DNA of 33,508 nucleotides from Planctomycetota bacterium (GCA_016209605.1 JACQVS010000061.1:1-33508), one strand, 5' to 3'. Shown: positions 1 through 6,685, counted from the stretch's first letter. A program made the numbers and translations. The notes: generated by a model not told the origin, from the letters alone.

Positions 1-186
1 GGAAGGCGCTACGAGGCCCGAGGCCGTGCGAGAAGGCGCCAGACTAGGCGGGCCGACGCAGCCTTTTTAACCGGAGTATTAAGGCGAGGAGGCCCAACGT
101 AGTATGGCGCCTTCGCAGCCGGCCCCGTCCTATTGCAGAGAGGGCCGAATGGTCTACTGAGATAGGCTCTAAGGGAGAAAAGCTCT

Positions 187-669
187 ATGAGCGAGGCGAG
201 TGATCTCGGCGATCTGCAGGTTTTGACCGCCCTGGAGCTGGAAGAGCCTTCGCCGCGGTCCGATCAATCCATCCTCGAAGGCGCTCGCGCCGGCGCGGCC
301 AAGACCGTGCGGCGGCGGAGCTGGGGCCTGGCCACGCGGGTCGCGGTCGCGGCGGCGACGGTCCTCCTCGCCCCGGCGTTCTTCCTGCTGCTCGCGCCGC
401 GGCTGCCCCCTCCGGAGACGACGGCGCGGGCGGTCAAGGTCCGGTCGGAAAAGGAAATCCGCCTCGCCATCTCCGGCCTGCGGGCGGATCTCGAGGAAAT
501 CCACGAGATGACCGACCTGATCGAGCCGGAGCGCCTGGGGGACCGCGACACCATACTCGCGCGGGTGAGGGCTTGCCTCGAGGATCTGGATCAACTGGAA
601 AGGAAAATGGTTACCGGCAGCGAAAGCTCGATGATTTTCAACCCTGAGCGAAAGGAGGAAAACGCATGA
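187..669 (+). CDS. Single-pass membrane protein of unknown function
   Basis: I do not recognise the family. The 160-residue product has a short soluble N-terminus, a basic stretch (KTVRRRSW, about 39-46) and one strong hydrophobic segment at about 48-70. After that comes an extracytoplasmic-looking helical region rich in Glu and Arg (85-145). The ATG at 187 follows AGGGAG (172-177) at a good spacing. The stop overlaps the start of the next gene (ATGA), so the two are translationally coupled. A short cytoplasmic N-terminus followed by one membrane span resembles anti-sigma or regulator proteins encoded after ECF sigma genes, but no sigma gene is visible in the 186 bases upstream and no zinc-binding HxxxCxxC motif is present. 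That role is only a guess. The reading frame itself is well supported by codon use, ribosome binding site and coupling. Confidence 0.75.
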   Translation: MSEASDLGDLQVLTALELEEPSPRSDQSILEGARAGAAKTVRRRSWGLATRVAVAAATVLLAPAFFLLLAPRLPPPETTARAVKVRSEKEIRLAISGLRADLEEIHEMTDLIEPERLGDRDTILARVRACLEDLDQLERKMVTGSESSMIFNPERKEENA

Positions 670-1445
670 ACGCTGCAGTGATGATCACCATGTTGTCGTT
701 ATTTGGATGGTCTCTGGATGAGGACTCGGAAAGGAGGGCGGAGCTCAAGGAGGAGCTGAAGCACCTGCAGGATGAGGCGGCCGCCCAGGAGAAGGAGGGG
801 CACAAGGAGGCCGTTGAGAAGCTCCGCCACCGCATCCGGGAGATCGAGGAAAAGCTGCAAGCCGACCGGCCGGAGGAGAAAGTGAAGGAGAAAGTGAAAG
901 CCCACCGGGCCGAGGAGGCGGAAGCGCGCGAGCGGGCAGAAAAGATGCGGCGCGAGGAGGAAGAGAGCCGAGCCCGGCAGAAGAAGCAGCCGGGGGAGGA
1001 GGAGCGCCGGCACGTTAAAGAGAAAATTGAAATGCTGCGCCGCGAGGCCGAAGAGGCGAAGCGGGCCGGCCGGGGCGACCATGCTGAAGAGCTCTGGGAG
1101 CAGTCCAAAAAGCTCGAAGCGTCTCTGAAAAAGCCGCCTCGGCCCAAGGGGGAGGAGCGCGATGAGGCCATGGCCCTGGTCGACCAGATCGCCAGGCTCC
1201 GCAAGGAAGCCATCCATGCCAAGCGCGAGGGGAATCCTGACCGCGCCAAGAAGGTCTGGAACGAGGCCGACCGCCTGGAGGGGAAGCTGCGGCAGCACGT
1301 CAGCGGCGAGGAGCGGGAAGAGAGGGGAGAGCATCGCGATGAAAGGGAGCCGCGCCGGGATGGCGACCTGTGGAGGGAAGTAGAAAGGCTGCGCGCCGAG
1401 GTGAACGAGCTGCGGGCGCTGCTCAAGAAGGCGATCGAGAAATAG
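666..1445 (+). CDS. Coiled-coil protein with three 37-residue repeats
   Basis: The function is unknown. The 259-residue product is almost entirely charged helix (Glu, Arg, Lys) after a hydrophobic start (MNAAVMITMLSLFGW) that may be a weak signal or anchor. Three copies of a roughly 37-residue module are visible at about 28-64, 118-154 and 172-208. Each follows the pattern hydrophobic-x-x-L-R-x-E-A-x-x-A-x-x-x-G and then a second helix ending in L-E-x-x-L. A leucine-zipper-like helix (LWREVERLRAEVNELRALL) closes the protein at about 225-252. An AAAGGAGG ribosome site (651-657) lies just ahead of the ATG, which overlaps the upstream stop by 4 bases, so it is made together with the membrane protein before it. 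It could be an envelope-associated helical partner of that protein. Similar helix-repeat proteins are frequent in planctomycetes (recollection, not checked). Confidence 0.8.
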   Translation: MNAAVMITMLSLFGWSLDEDSERRAELKEELKHLQDEAAAQEKEGHKEAVEKLRHRIREIEEKLQADRPEEKVKEKVKAHRAEEAEARERAEKMRREEEESRARQKKQPGEEERRHVKEKIEMLRREAEEAKRAGRGDHAEELWEQSKKLEASLKKPPRPKGEERDEAMALVDQIARLRKEAIHAKREGNPDRAKKVWNEADRLEGKLRQHVSGEEREERGEHRDEREPRRDGDLWREVERLRAEVNELRALLKKAIEK

Positions 1446-1455
1446 AAACTAGAAA

Positions 1456-1479
1456 ACTAGTGACCGTCACTGGTTTTTT
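1456..1479 (+). terminator. Probable rho-independent terminator
   Basis: ACTAGTGA (1456-1463) pairs with TCACTGGT (1467-1474), including one G-T pair, around a 3-base loop. Six T residues (1474-1479) follow. It lies 11 bases after the stop of the coiled-coil gene and overlaps the 3' end of the convergent kinase gene, whose stop is at 1457-1459. Confidence 0.6.
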
Positions 1480-2617
1480 CCAGCCACCAGGCCAGCTCGC
1501 GGTCGTACTCTGTTGACAGGTTGCTCCGCACCAGCTGCCGGTGGAAGCTGGCGGCGCCGACCTTGTCGAGATCAGCGGCCTCGGCGTTGGGATAGCGGTC
1601 GCCGGGATCGACGGCCACCATGCGGCTCACCAAGCCGCTGAGGATTGAGTTCTTGAGCGCTTCGGGCGGGAGGATCTTCTCCAGCCGGGCCGGGAGCTGC
1701 AGCTTGGCTTGGAGGAGCTCTTCCTGGTTCTTGCACTCGCGGAAGAGCTGCCGGCCGGTCAGCATCTCGATCAGGATGTAGCCCAGGCTGGCGATGTCGG
1801 AGCGCAGCTGGATGGGCTTCCGCTGCAGCTGCTCCGGGGCCATGTAGTAAGGCGTGCCGCGGAGCAGCGACTTGTTTTCCGTGAGCAGGGTGGAGCTGTC
1901 GATGTCGATGATCTTCTTGGTACCGGTCCGCTTGATCATGATGTTGGAGGGCTTCAGGTCGCAGTGCGCGATGCCGTTGTGGTGGAGGGCGGACAGGCCC
2001 GCCAGGCAGCCCCGCAGGATGTCGACGGCGATCCCGGGCTTGAGCCGGCAGTGATGCTCGCCGGGGGTGACGACCACATCGCATAAGCGCGCCCAGTCGT
2101 CGTGAGACAGCTTCTTTCTCAGCCCCTCCAGATTGTCGAGGTCGAGGAGCCGGCCGAGGTCCAGGCCGTCGATCCACTCGATGACCATCACCCGCGTCTC
2201 TCCGAGGGCGACGAGGTCGCGGATGGAGATGAGGTTGTCGTGCTGGATGCGGCTGATGAGCTGCGCCTGGAGGGCGATGCGCTGCATCTCGGTGACGTAC
2301 TCATCGAGGCTGAAGCGCGGGTGGCGGTAGAACACCTTCAAGGCGACGTTGGTGTAGTAGCCATCGACCCCCTCCCGGGTGGCCAGGTAGACCACCCCCT
2401 GGGAGCCCTTCCCCAGCTCCTTCTGGATCTGAAAGCGTGCGCTCCAGCACAGCTCCTTGACCGGCTCCTGGGGAGCGTAGGCGAAGAGCGGCTTGCCATC
2501 GGTGTTGTGGTAGCTGTAGACCGAGGTGGTCCCCCAGCGGCCGCTCGGCAGCTGGGGCGGAAAGAATCCGGGAGTCTTCGGCCGGTTGAAGTCAACAGTG
2601 GAAGAGTCAGGTTGCAT
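1457..2617 (-). CDS. Serine/threonine protein kinase
   Basis: A cytoplasmic Hanks-type protein kinase of 386 residues that would phosphorylate Ser/Thr on unknown targets. A non-kinase N-terminal extension of about 60 residues comes first. Then follow the glycine-rich loop LGKGSQGVVYLA (68-79), the ATP lysine in ALKVF (K94), the catalytic loop HCDLKPSNIMI (D220, K222, N225), DID (238-240) in place of DFG, MAPEQ (259-263) and SDIASLGYILIEMLTG (273-288). HCD replaces HRD, so it is a non-RD type kinase. The metal-binding aspartate is retained as D238 although the DFG glycine is not. No transmembrane segment or sensor domain is seen. It follows the arsR-acr3-small protein unit on the same strand after a 126 bp gap, so co-transcription is possible but unproven. 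No strong ribosome site precedes the ATG. Confidence 0.93.
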   Translation of the reverse strand: MQPDSSTVDFNRPKTPGFFPPQLPSGRWGTTSVYSYHNTDGKPLFAYAPQEPVKELCWSARFQIQKELGKGSQGVVYLATREGVDGYYTNVALKVFYRHPRFSLDEYVTEMQRIALQAQLISRIQHDNLISIRDLVALGETRVMVIEWIDGLDLGRLLDLDNLEGLRKKLSHDDWARLCDVVVTPGEHHCRLKPGIAVDILRGCLAGLSALHHNGIAHCDLKPSNIMIKRTGTKKIIDIDSSTLLTENKSLLRGTPYYMAPEQLQRKPIQLRSDIASLGYILIEMLTGRQLFRECKNQEELLQAKLQLPARLEKILPPEALKNSILSGLVSRMVAVDPGDRYPNAEAADLDKVGAASFHRQLVRSNLSTEYDRELAWWLEKTSDGH

Positions 2618-2743
2618 AAGATTTCAGACGTAATTCGGCAAAAGGGGAAGTTTAATCGGTAAAAGACCTTTTCGCGACCGGTTTCTGGATCGGCCGATAA
2701 GATCAGGGAGGAAGAGGGGCCGGGAGGAAGAGGGAATATAATT

Positions 2744-2989
2744 CTACACCTTCACAACCGCCGCCTCGAGCAACAATCGAGCCGAGGAGAATTGGTAGCA
2801 ATGAGGGAATTCGGGGCACGCCAGGCAGTCATCCCACTCTTTCAAATCGACCGCGATTTCCCGGCGGGAGAAATAGGTATGGCCGATGGTCGCCAGCTCA
2901 AACGAAAAAACTTTCCCCCGAGCCGTCTCCCTGTAGGGGGAGTCCAGGAGGCTCGGGTACAAATTTCCATAGCAGCTCTTGTGATCCAT
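2744..2989 (-). CDS. Small four-cysteine protein in the ars cluster
   Basis: An 81-residue soluble protein I cannot assign to a named family. It starts MDHKSCYGNLYPSLL and carries four cysteines: C6 near the N-terminus and the cluster CLACPEFPHC (C55, C58, C64). A C-x2-C-x5-C set plus a distant Cys could bind a metal ion, an arsenical or a small Fe-S centre. The C-terminus is a helix (SSARLLLEAAVV). It lies 36 bp after the ACR3 exporter gene on the same strand, so it is probably the third gene of the arsR-acr3 transcript. A CTGGAG sequence lies upstream of the ATG. I vaguely recall similar short CYGN...C..C proteins from planctomycete genomes, without a confident name. A role in arsenic handling is inferred from context only. 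Confidence 0.75.
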   Translation of the reverse strand: MDHKSCYGNLYPSLLDSPYRETARGKVFSFELATIGHTYFSRREIAVDLKEWDDCLACPEFPHCYQFSSARLLLEAAVVKV

Positions 2990-3025
2990 GTCCGACGCTC
3001 CAGCTTGATTTGAACAAAGACCCCT

Positions 3026-4180
3026 TCAAGCGGTTTCCGTCGCTTTACTTTCCGAGAGAATGAAATCTTTCCAGTTGGCGCAGCAGCCGGGAGCCGGCTC
3101 CGGGCAAGCCTCCGGGCCCTCGGCCTCGAACCAGTGCCGGGTGCGGTTGCATACGGCGCAAACGCTGAGCATCACCGGAACCTCCACGAGCACGCCGACG
3201 ACGGTGGCCAGGGCGGCTCCGGAATTGGCGCCGTACAAGGCGATGGCCGTGGCCACTGCCAGCTCGAAGAAGTTGCTGGCGCCGATTAGGGCCCCCGGCG
3301 CCGCCACGTTGTGAGGCACCTGGAAAAACTTCATGAGTCCATAGACCAGTGAGGAGTTGAAATAAACCTGCAGCAGGATGGGAACGGCGATCAGGACGAC
3401 GTGAAAGAAACGGCCGGTGAGGTTCTCCGCCTGGAAAGCGAAGATCAGCACCAGCGTCGCGAGGAGAGCGAGGACTGCCACCGGATGGAATTGCGGCAGG
3501 AACCGGGTCTCGAACCAGCCGGCGCCGCGCCAGCGGATCAGGAGGAAGCGGGTCAACGATCCTGCGCCCAGCGGAATGACGATGAAGAAGATGACGGCAT
3601 GAAGGAGCACGGCAAAGGGAACCGTGAGGGAGGAAGCGCCGCTCACCAGGAGCTTGACGATGGGGGCGAAGAGGAGCAGCATCAAGAGGTCGTTCACGGA
3701 GACCTGGACCAGGGTGTAGGCGGGATCCCCTCGGGTCAGATAACTCCAGACAAAAACCATGGCCGTGCAGGGGGCCGCGGCGAGGATGATGACGCCCGCA
3801 ACGTACTGGTCAGCCAGCTCTGGACCGATCCAGGAAACGAAGAGCAGCTTGAAGAAGATCCAGCCGATCAAGGCCATGCTGAAAGGCTTGACGAGCCAGT
3901 TGACGAAGCAGGTGACGAGCAGTCCCTTGGGCCGCTTGCGGATGCCCATGACAGAGGTGAAATCCACCTTGAGCATCATGGGATAGATCATCAGCCAGAT
4001 GAGGACGGCAATGGGGATGTTGATCTGGCTGCCGGCGCCAAATTCCAGCCGGCGGAGCGTGTCGGTGAGATCCGGGAGCAGCTTACCCAATCCCACCCCG
4101 GCGAGCATGCAGATGGCCACCCAGAGGGTGAGGTACCGTTCAAACCGATTCAAGCGGCGGACTTCAAGGGGATGGTTCAT
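3026..4180 (-). CDS. acr3: ACR3-family arsenite efflux transporter
   Basis: An inner-membrane transporter that exports arsenite (possibly also antimonite) using the proton gradient. The 384-residue product has about ten hydrophobic segments. It shows the ACR3 hallmark AAPCTAMVFVWS, with the essential thiol at C138, and GASNFFELAVATAIALYG, with the conserved glutamate at E306. The length is normal for the family. The C-terminal tail is unusual in holding several cysteines (C341, C344, C359, C366, C367), which may be extra arsenite ligands. It lies 57 bp downstream of arsR on the same strand. A palindrome related to the arsR operator sits in that gap, so it may be controlled both from the arsR promoter and locally. 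There is no strong ribosome site before the ATG. Confidence 0.95.
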   Translation of the reverse strand: MNHPLEVRRLNRFERYLTLWVAICMLAGVGLGKLLPDLTDTLRRLEFGAGSQINIPIAVLIWLMIYPMMLKVDFTSVMGIRKRPKGLLVTCFVNWLVKPFSMALIGWIFFKLLFVSWIGPELADQYVAGVIILAAAPCTAMVFVWSYLTRGDPAYTLVQVSVNDLLMLLLFAPIVKLLVSGASSLTVPFAVLLHAVIFFIVIPLGAGSLTRFLLIRWRGAGWFETRFLPQFHPVAVLALLATLVLIFAFQAENLTGRFFHVVLIAVPILLQVYFNSSLVYGLMKFFQVPHNVAAPGALIGASNFFELAVATAIALYGANSGAALATVVGVLVEVPVMLSVCAVCNRTRHWFEAEGPEACPEPAPGCCANWKDFILSESKATETA

Positions 4181-4191
4181 GAATGCTCAAT

Positions 4192-4211
4192 TCATACGCT
4201 CAGGCGCATAT
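4192..4211. promoter_or_regulatory. Second candidate ArsR operator, ahead of acr3
   Basis: An imperfect palindrome with the core ACGCTCAGGCGC lies 12 bases upstream of the acr3 start. It matches the palindrome at the arsR start in 14 of 20 positions, including CGCTYAGGCG at the centre. Matching sites ahead of both genes support a shared repressor, most simply ArsR itself. Confidence 0.5.
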
Positions 4212-4237
4212 ACTAGGCCAAAAAAAAACTTTTCGCA

Positions 4238-4597
4238 TCACCTGCACCGGCCGGAAACCATTAGTCGGCGGGATATTCTGCCATCATCCAGGGCCGCTTG
4301 TGGAACCTTCAGGTCACAAAGAGCGACGCCCTCGAGGAGGTTTTTATGAAGCGGATTCCTGGCGGGCGCCAGCTTGTAATAGCTCCACAATCCATCCTTT
4401 CGCGCCGTGACCAGACCGGCTCTCCGCAGGTAAGCGAGGTGCCGGGAGACTTTCGGCTGCGGCACTTCAAGGGCATCGACCAGATCGCAAACGCAGAGTT
4501 CTTTCTTCAAAAGAAGGCGGAGGATTCGAAGCCGGGTCAAATCCGCCAAGGCGCGGTAGAGCGTGTCAACGCGTTGTTGAGAAGCGGCTGCAATCAT
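4238..4597 (-). CDS. arsR: ArsR-type arsenite-responsive repressor
   Basis: A winged-helix repressor of the ArsR/SmtB family that leaves its operator when As(III) or Sb(III) binds. The 119-residue product has the classical sensor motif ELCVCDL (33-39, with C35 and C37 as thiol ligands) at the start of the helix before the recognition region VPQPKVSRHLAYLRRAGLV (45-63), followed by a wing (RKDGLWSYYKL). Length and motif order are standard. Extra C-terminal cysteines (C94, C118) may add ligands. The start codon lies inside a palindrome and just below a perfect -10 box, so the gene is probably autoregulated and its mRNA nearly leaderless. It heads the arsR-acr3-small cysteine protein unit. Confidence 0.96.
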   Translation of the reverse strand: MIAAASQQRVDTLYRALADLTRLRILRLLLKKELCVCDLVDALEVPQPKVSRHLAYLRRAGLVTARKDGLWSYYKLAPARNPLHKNLLEGVALCDLKVPQAALDDGRISRRLMVSGRCR

Positions 4598-4615
4598 ATT
4601 CGCTTAGGCGATTAT
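4596..4615. promoter_or_regulatory. Candidate ArsR operator at the arsR promoter
   Basis: ATATTCGC-TTAG-GCGATTAT is an inverted repeat pairing in 7 of 8 positions around a 4-base spacer. It overlaps both the -10 box and the arsR start codon. Bound repressor here would block RNA polymerase directly. The related site at 4192-4211 supports the call. Confidence 0.6.
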
Positions 4616-4639
4616 ATTTTAAAAACCGGACGAGGTCGA
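4611..4639 (-). promoter_or_regulatory. Probable sigma-70 promoter of arsR
   Basis: On the minus strand TCGACC (4639-4634) is followed after 17 bases by a perfect TATAAT (4616-4611). The predicted transcription start at about 4604 is only some 7 bases from the ATG. That agrees with the lack of a Shine-Dalgarno sequence before arsR. Confidence 0.6.
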
Positions 4640-4737
4640 GACTTTTATCAAATGGAAGCCGCCGATGACCGGATCGTGACAAGGAGGACTTACCCTGTAA
4701 GCGGTAGAGAGAAGCCCTGTCCACCGCCGGAGAACTC

Positions 4738-4743
4738 GAGGAG
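4738..4743 (+). promoter_or_regulatory. Ribosome binding site fixing the exbD start
   Basis: GAGGAG lies 7 bases before the ATG at 4751. The open frame continues upstream to 4298 but that part is antisense to arsR, so this site decides the start. Confidence 0.65.
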
Positions 4744-4750
4744 CACCGTC

Positions 4751-5323
4751 ATGAGAAGGTTACGGCCGCGCTTTCCCGAATTGGGCGTCGCAATGGACCT
4801 AACCCCCATGATCGATATCGTCTTTCAACTGCTCATTTTCTTTGCCATCACGGCGGCATTTCTTCCGGAGGAACGCGTCTTGCTCGCCGACCTCCCGGAG
4901 ACCGGAGGCTCCCCGGAAGCGCTCGACCTCCCGCCGCTCGCCGAGGTGAACCTGTACCTCGACTGGATCGAAGACCCAGCCGTTCCGGCAGGCGGCTATT
5001 GCGTCGCCAGCACCAGCCGCTTCAAGGCCGCCGGCGGCGGCTATGAGGAGAGGCACCGCTTCCGCAATCTCGATCCCGGCCAGGAAGGCGGCCGACCGCC
5101 GGGCGGGCGTGCCGCCTACTCTCATCCCGATTTCCGGGAGATCCAGGCCTACCTCCATCGCCGCCAGGAGGAGTACGCCCCCGCCGGCTTCGAGCTCCCC
5201 GTGACCATCCACTTCGGCGAGAAGGTGCCGGTACAGATGATCATTAGCCTCTTCGACCTCTACCGGGAGGAGAAGATCCGGAGCGTGGCCCTGAGCGCGG
5301 ATTCGCCAGCTCTCGACCATTGA
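4751..5323 (+). CDS. ExbD/TolR-family biopolymer transport protein
   Basis: A single-pass inner-membrane protein of the ExbD/TolR type, normally part of a proton-driven motor with an ExbB/TolQ partner that energises outer-membrane processes. The 190-residue product carries the signature DLTPMIDIVFQLLIFF (16-31). D22 is the conserved membrane aspartate of the proton path. The C-terminal periplasmic domain is recognisable by its ending (GEKVPVQMIISLFDLYREEKIRSVAL), with a long variable insertion in the middle, including a YEERHRFRNLDPGQ stretch. No ExbB/TolQ gene is nearby, so it is an orphan copy. It is divergent from arsR, and its TGA overlaps the TTG proposed as the start of the next reading frame. 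Confidence 0.9.
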   Translation: MRRLRPRFPELGVAMDLTPMIDIVFQLLIFFAITAAFLPEERVLLADLPETGGSPEALDLPPLAEVNLYLDWIEDPAVPAGGYCVASTSRFKAAGGGYEERHRFRNLDPGQEGGRPPGGRAAYSHPDFREIQAYLHRRQEEYAPAGFELPVTIHFGEKVPVQMIISLFDLYREEKIRSVALSADSPALDH

Positions 5324-6018
5324 TCCTGTTCGCCAGGCCCCCGCCGGCTGCAGGACAAGGGGAGGCCTGCGCCACGGAGAACGGCGATGTCAACGCGGAC
5401 GGCGAGGTCGACATGTCGGATGCGATCAACATCCTCCACCACCAGTTCCTTGGCGGTCCTCCAGCGCTGCCGATCTGCCAGACGCCGGTCCCTTCGGGCC
5501 TCCCCGACACGGGACAGACGACATGCTATGACCGGAATAGGGAGATCCCCTGTGACGGCGCGACCTGCCCGGGCCAGGACGGCATTTACGCGACGGGCTG
5601 CCCGAGCGAGGGGCGTTTCGCCATCGACAACCAACTCGGCAAGGTCACCGACTTCTGCACGGGGCTCATGTGGCAGTGGGACACGGCGGATGTGAACGGC
5701 GACGGGAGGATCGATGGTCAGGACTCTCTGCCATGGTGCGACGCCCTCGCCTACTGCGAGAACCTGAGCTTCGCCGGCCACGACGACTGGCGGCTCCCGA
5801 ACGTGCGGGAGCTCCAGAGCATCGTCAACTACGGGCACGGGCGCGACAATCCGGCCATCGATCCGGTCTTCGGCGCGTTGTCTTCGGATTACTGGTCGTC
5901 TACGTCCGGCTCCGTCACTCCGGGCTACGCTTGGCTCGTCGACTTCTACTACGGCCGCGTCGACGGCGGCCTCAAGGACGCTCACCACTATGTTCAAGCC
6001 GTGCGCGGCGGACTCTGA
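5320..6018 (+). CDS. Dockerin-like / DUF1566 protein, N-terminus doubtful
   Basis: A 232-residue protein, probably extracellular in intact relatives. An EF-hand of dockerin type (GDVNADGEVDMSDAINIL, 22-39) and a cysteine-rich linker lead into a DUF1566 (Lcl C-terminal type) domain. That domain includes WRLPNVRELQSIVNYG (137-152) and DYWSSTS (170-176), and ends GRVDGGLKDAHHYVQAVRGG. A second calcium-loop motif, ADVNGDGRIDGQDSL (123-137), sits inside the domain. The only in-frame start is TTG at 5320, overlapping the exbD stop; the frame is closed upstream by TAG at 5245-5247. No proper signal peptide results, only LILFARPPPAAG, which looks like the tail of one. The gene may therefore be truncated at its 5' end or pasted onto exbD. 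The domain assignment is good; its function is unknown. Confidence 0.72.
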   Translation: MILFARPPPAAGQGEACATENGDVNADGEVDMSDAINILHHQFLGGPPALPICQTPVPSGLPDTGQTTCYDRNREIPCDGATCPGQDGIYATGCPSEGRFAIDNQLGKVTDFCTGLMWQWDTADVNGDGRIDGQDSLPWCDALAYCENLSFAGHDDWRLPNVRELQSIVNYGHGRDNPAIDPVFGALSSDYWSSTSGSVTPGYAWLVDFYYGRVDGGLKDAHHYVQAVRGGL

Positions 6019-6125
6019 TCCTTTGATGCTTTGTGTGATTTGATTATTTGTAGGTATCGGCTTTCCTTCACTTTGCAATTGCCAGTAGATCCTCGCGTAC
6101 TTGCCAGTGACGGCATGGTCCAGGG

Positions 6126-6266
6126 ATGGGACAGGGCAACGCGAGCTTTCCAGAAATTGCTGCAATTGGCTCATTCGAGAAGAAAGAGTTGAATATCCTT
6201 GCGGCGTTCGTGGGCATATTCCTCATCGCCTACTACAGCATGCTCTTCGGCTGGATGATGATCTAG
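6126..6266 (+). CDS. Small single-span membrane protein (46 aa)
   Basis: A short reading frame starting MGQGNASFPEIAAIG and ending in a hydrophobic segment (LNILAAFVGIFLIAYYSMLFGWMM). It looks like a genuine membrane peptide: a polar N-terminus with a KKE turn just before the span, and natural residue use. It stops 17 bases before the DGC-domain gene on the same strand, so it is probably co-transcribed. The ribosome site is weak (CCAGGG directly before the ATG). It might be an independent small membrane subunit, or the remnant of a permease of the kind often encoded beside DGC proteins. I cannot distinguish these. Confidence 0.5.
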   Translation: MGQGNASFPEIAAIGSFEKKELNILAAFVGIFLIAYYSMLFGWMMI

Positions 6267-6270
6267 AGAA

Positions 6271-6277
6271 AAGGAGG
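6271..6277 (+). promoter_or_regulatory. Ribosome binding site fixing the DGC gene start
   Basis: AAGGAGG lies 6 bases before the ATG at 6284. The frame is open further upstream to 6101, but that part overlaps the 46-residue membrane protein gene in another frame. Confidence 0.8.
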
Positions 6278-6283
6278 TTTTTT

Positions 6284-6667
6284 ATGGAATCGTGCTACGG
6301 TCGTAACGACAAGGAAACGCTTATATTCCCCTGCGCCGGCGCTTCCCACGTCGGCCAGGTCACCAACCGAGCGGCCATCGAGCTGACCCTCAAGGGCAAG
6401 GGCCAGATGTTCTGTCTGGCGGCGATGTCGGCCCGGATCGAGGACAAGTTGAAGCGGGCCCGGGAGGCCGGGCGCCGGATCGCCATCGACGGCTGCGAGG
6501 ACCACTGCGCTCGGAAGACCCTGGAGCTCGCCGGGCTGGCAGTCGACGCTCACGTGGTCCTCACGACGGAGCTGGGGATGGAGAAGAAGCCGGCGAGCCC
6601 GAACATGATCGGCGACTCGAGGCGCGTCGTCGAGCTGGCCGAGCAGAAGATGGATCAAATTGCTTGA
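6284..6667 (+). CDS. DGC-domain cysteine (putative zinc-binding) protein
   Basis: A cytoplasmic 127-residue protein of the DGC family, named for its conserved Asp-Gly-Cys; members are predicted metal-binding proteins with no settled biochemical role. The conserved cysteines are at C4, C17 (FPCAGASHVGQVTNRAA), C44 (MFCLAAMSA) and in IDGCEDHCARKTLELAG (68-84, C71 and C75). The length is typical and the family is covered end to end. The start at 6284 is set by a strong AAGGAGG site. It sits between two tiny membrane-peptide genes on the same strand (17 and 18 bp gaps), which suggests a three-gene transcript. The family often neighbours metal permeases or redox proteins; the nearby arsenic genes are on the opposite strand and not obviously linked. 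Confidence 0.9.
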   Translation: MESCYGRNDKETLIFPCAGASHVGQVTNRAAIELTLKGKGQMFCLAAMSARIEDKLKRAREAGRRIAIDGCEDHCARKTLELAGLAVDAHVVLTTELGMEKKPASPNMIGDSRRVVELAEQKMDQIA

Positions 6668-6685
6668 GGAAACCGGAGGACTCCC

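Noticed and set aside
1..186. Possible tail of an upstream gene or a structured RNA
   Set aside because: All three plus frames close early without motif, and I could not match it to rRNA, tRNA or another known RNA by eye.
4216..4240. A9 run and GC palindrome between arsR and acr3, as a possible terminator
   Set aside because: On the transcribed strand a T9 run exists, but the only strong palindrome (CCGGCCGG) is too far upstream and lacks a loop, so an intrinsic terminator is not supported.
4298..4750. Upstream extension of the exbD frame to 4298
   Set aside because: It runs antisense through arsR, while the ribosome site at 4738-4743 and the DLTPMID motif 15 residues into the shorter form fix the start at 4751.
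6155..6167. Short palindrome AATTGC-T-GCAATT
   Set aside because: It has a single-base centre and lies within the 46-residue membrane gene; too short and isolated to call an operator.
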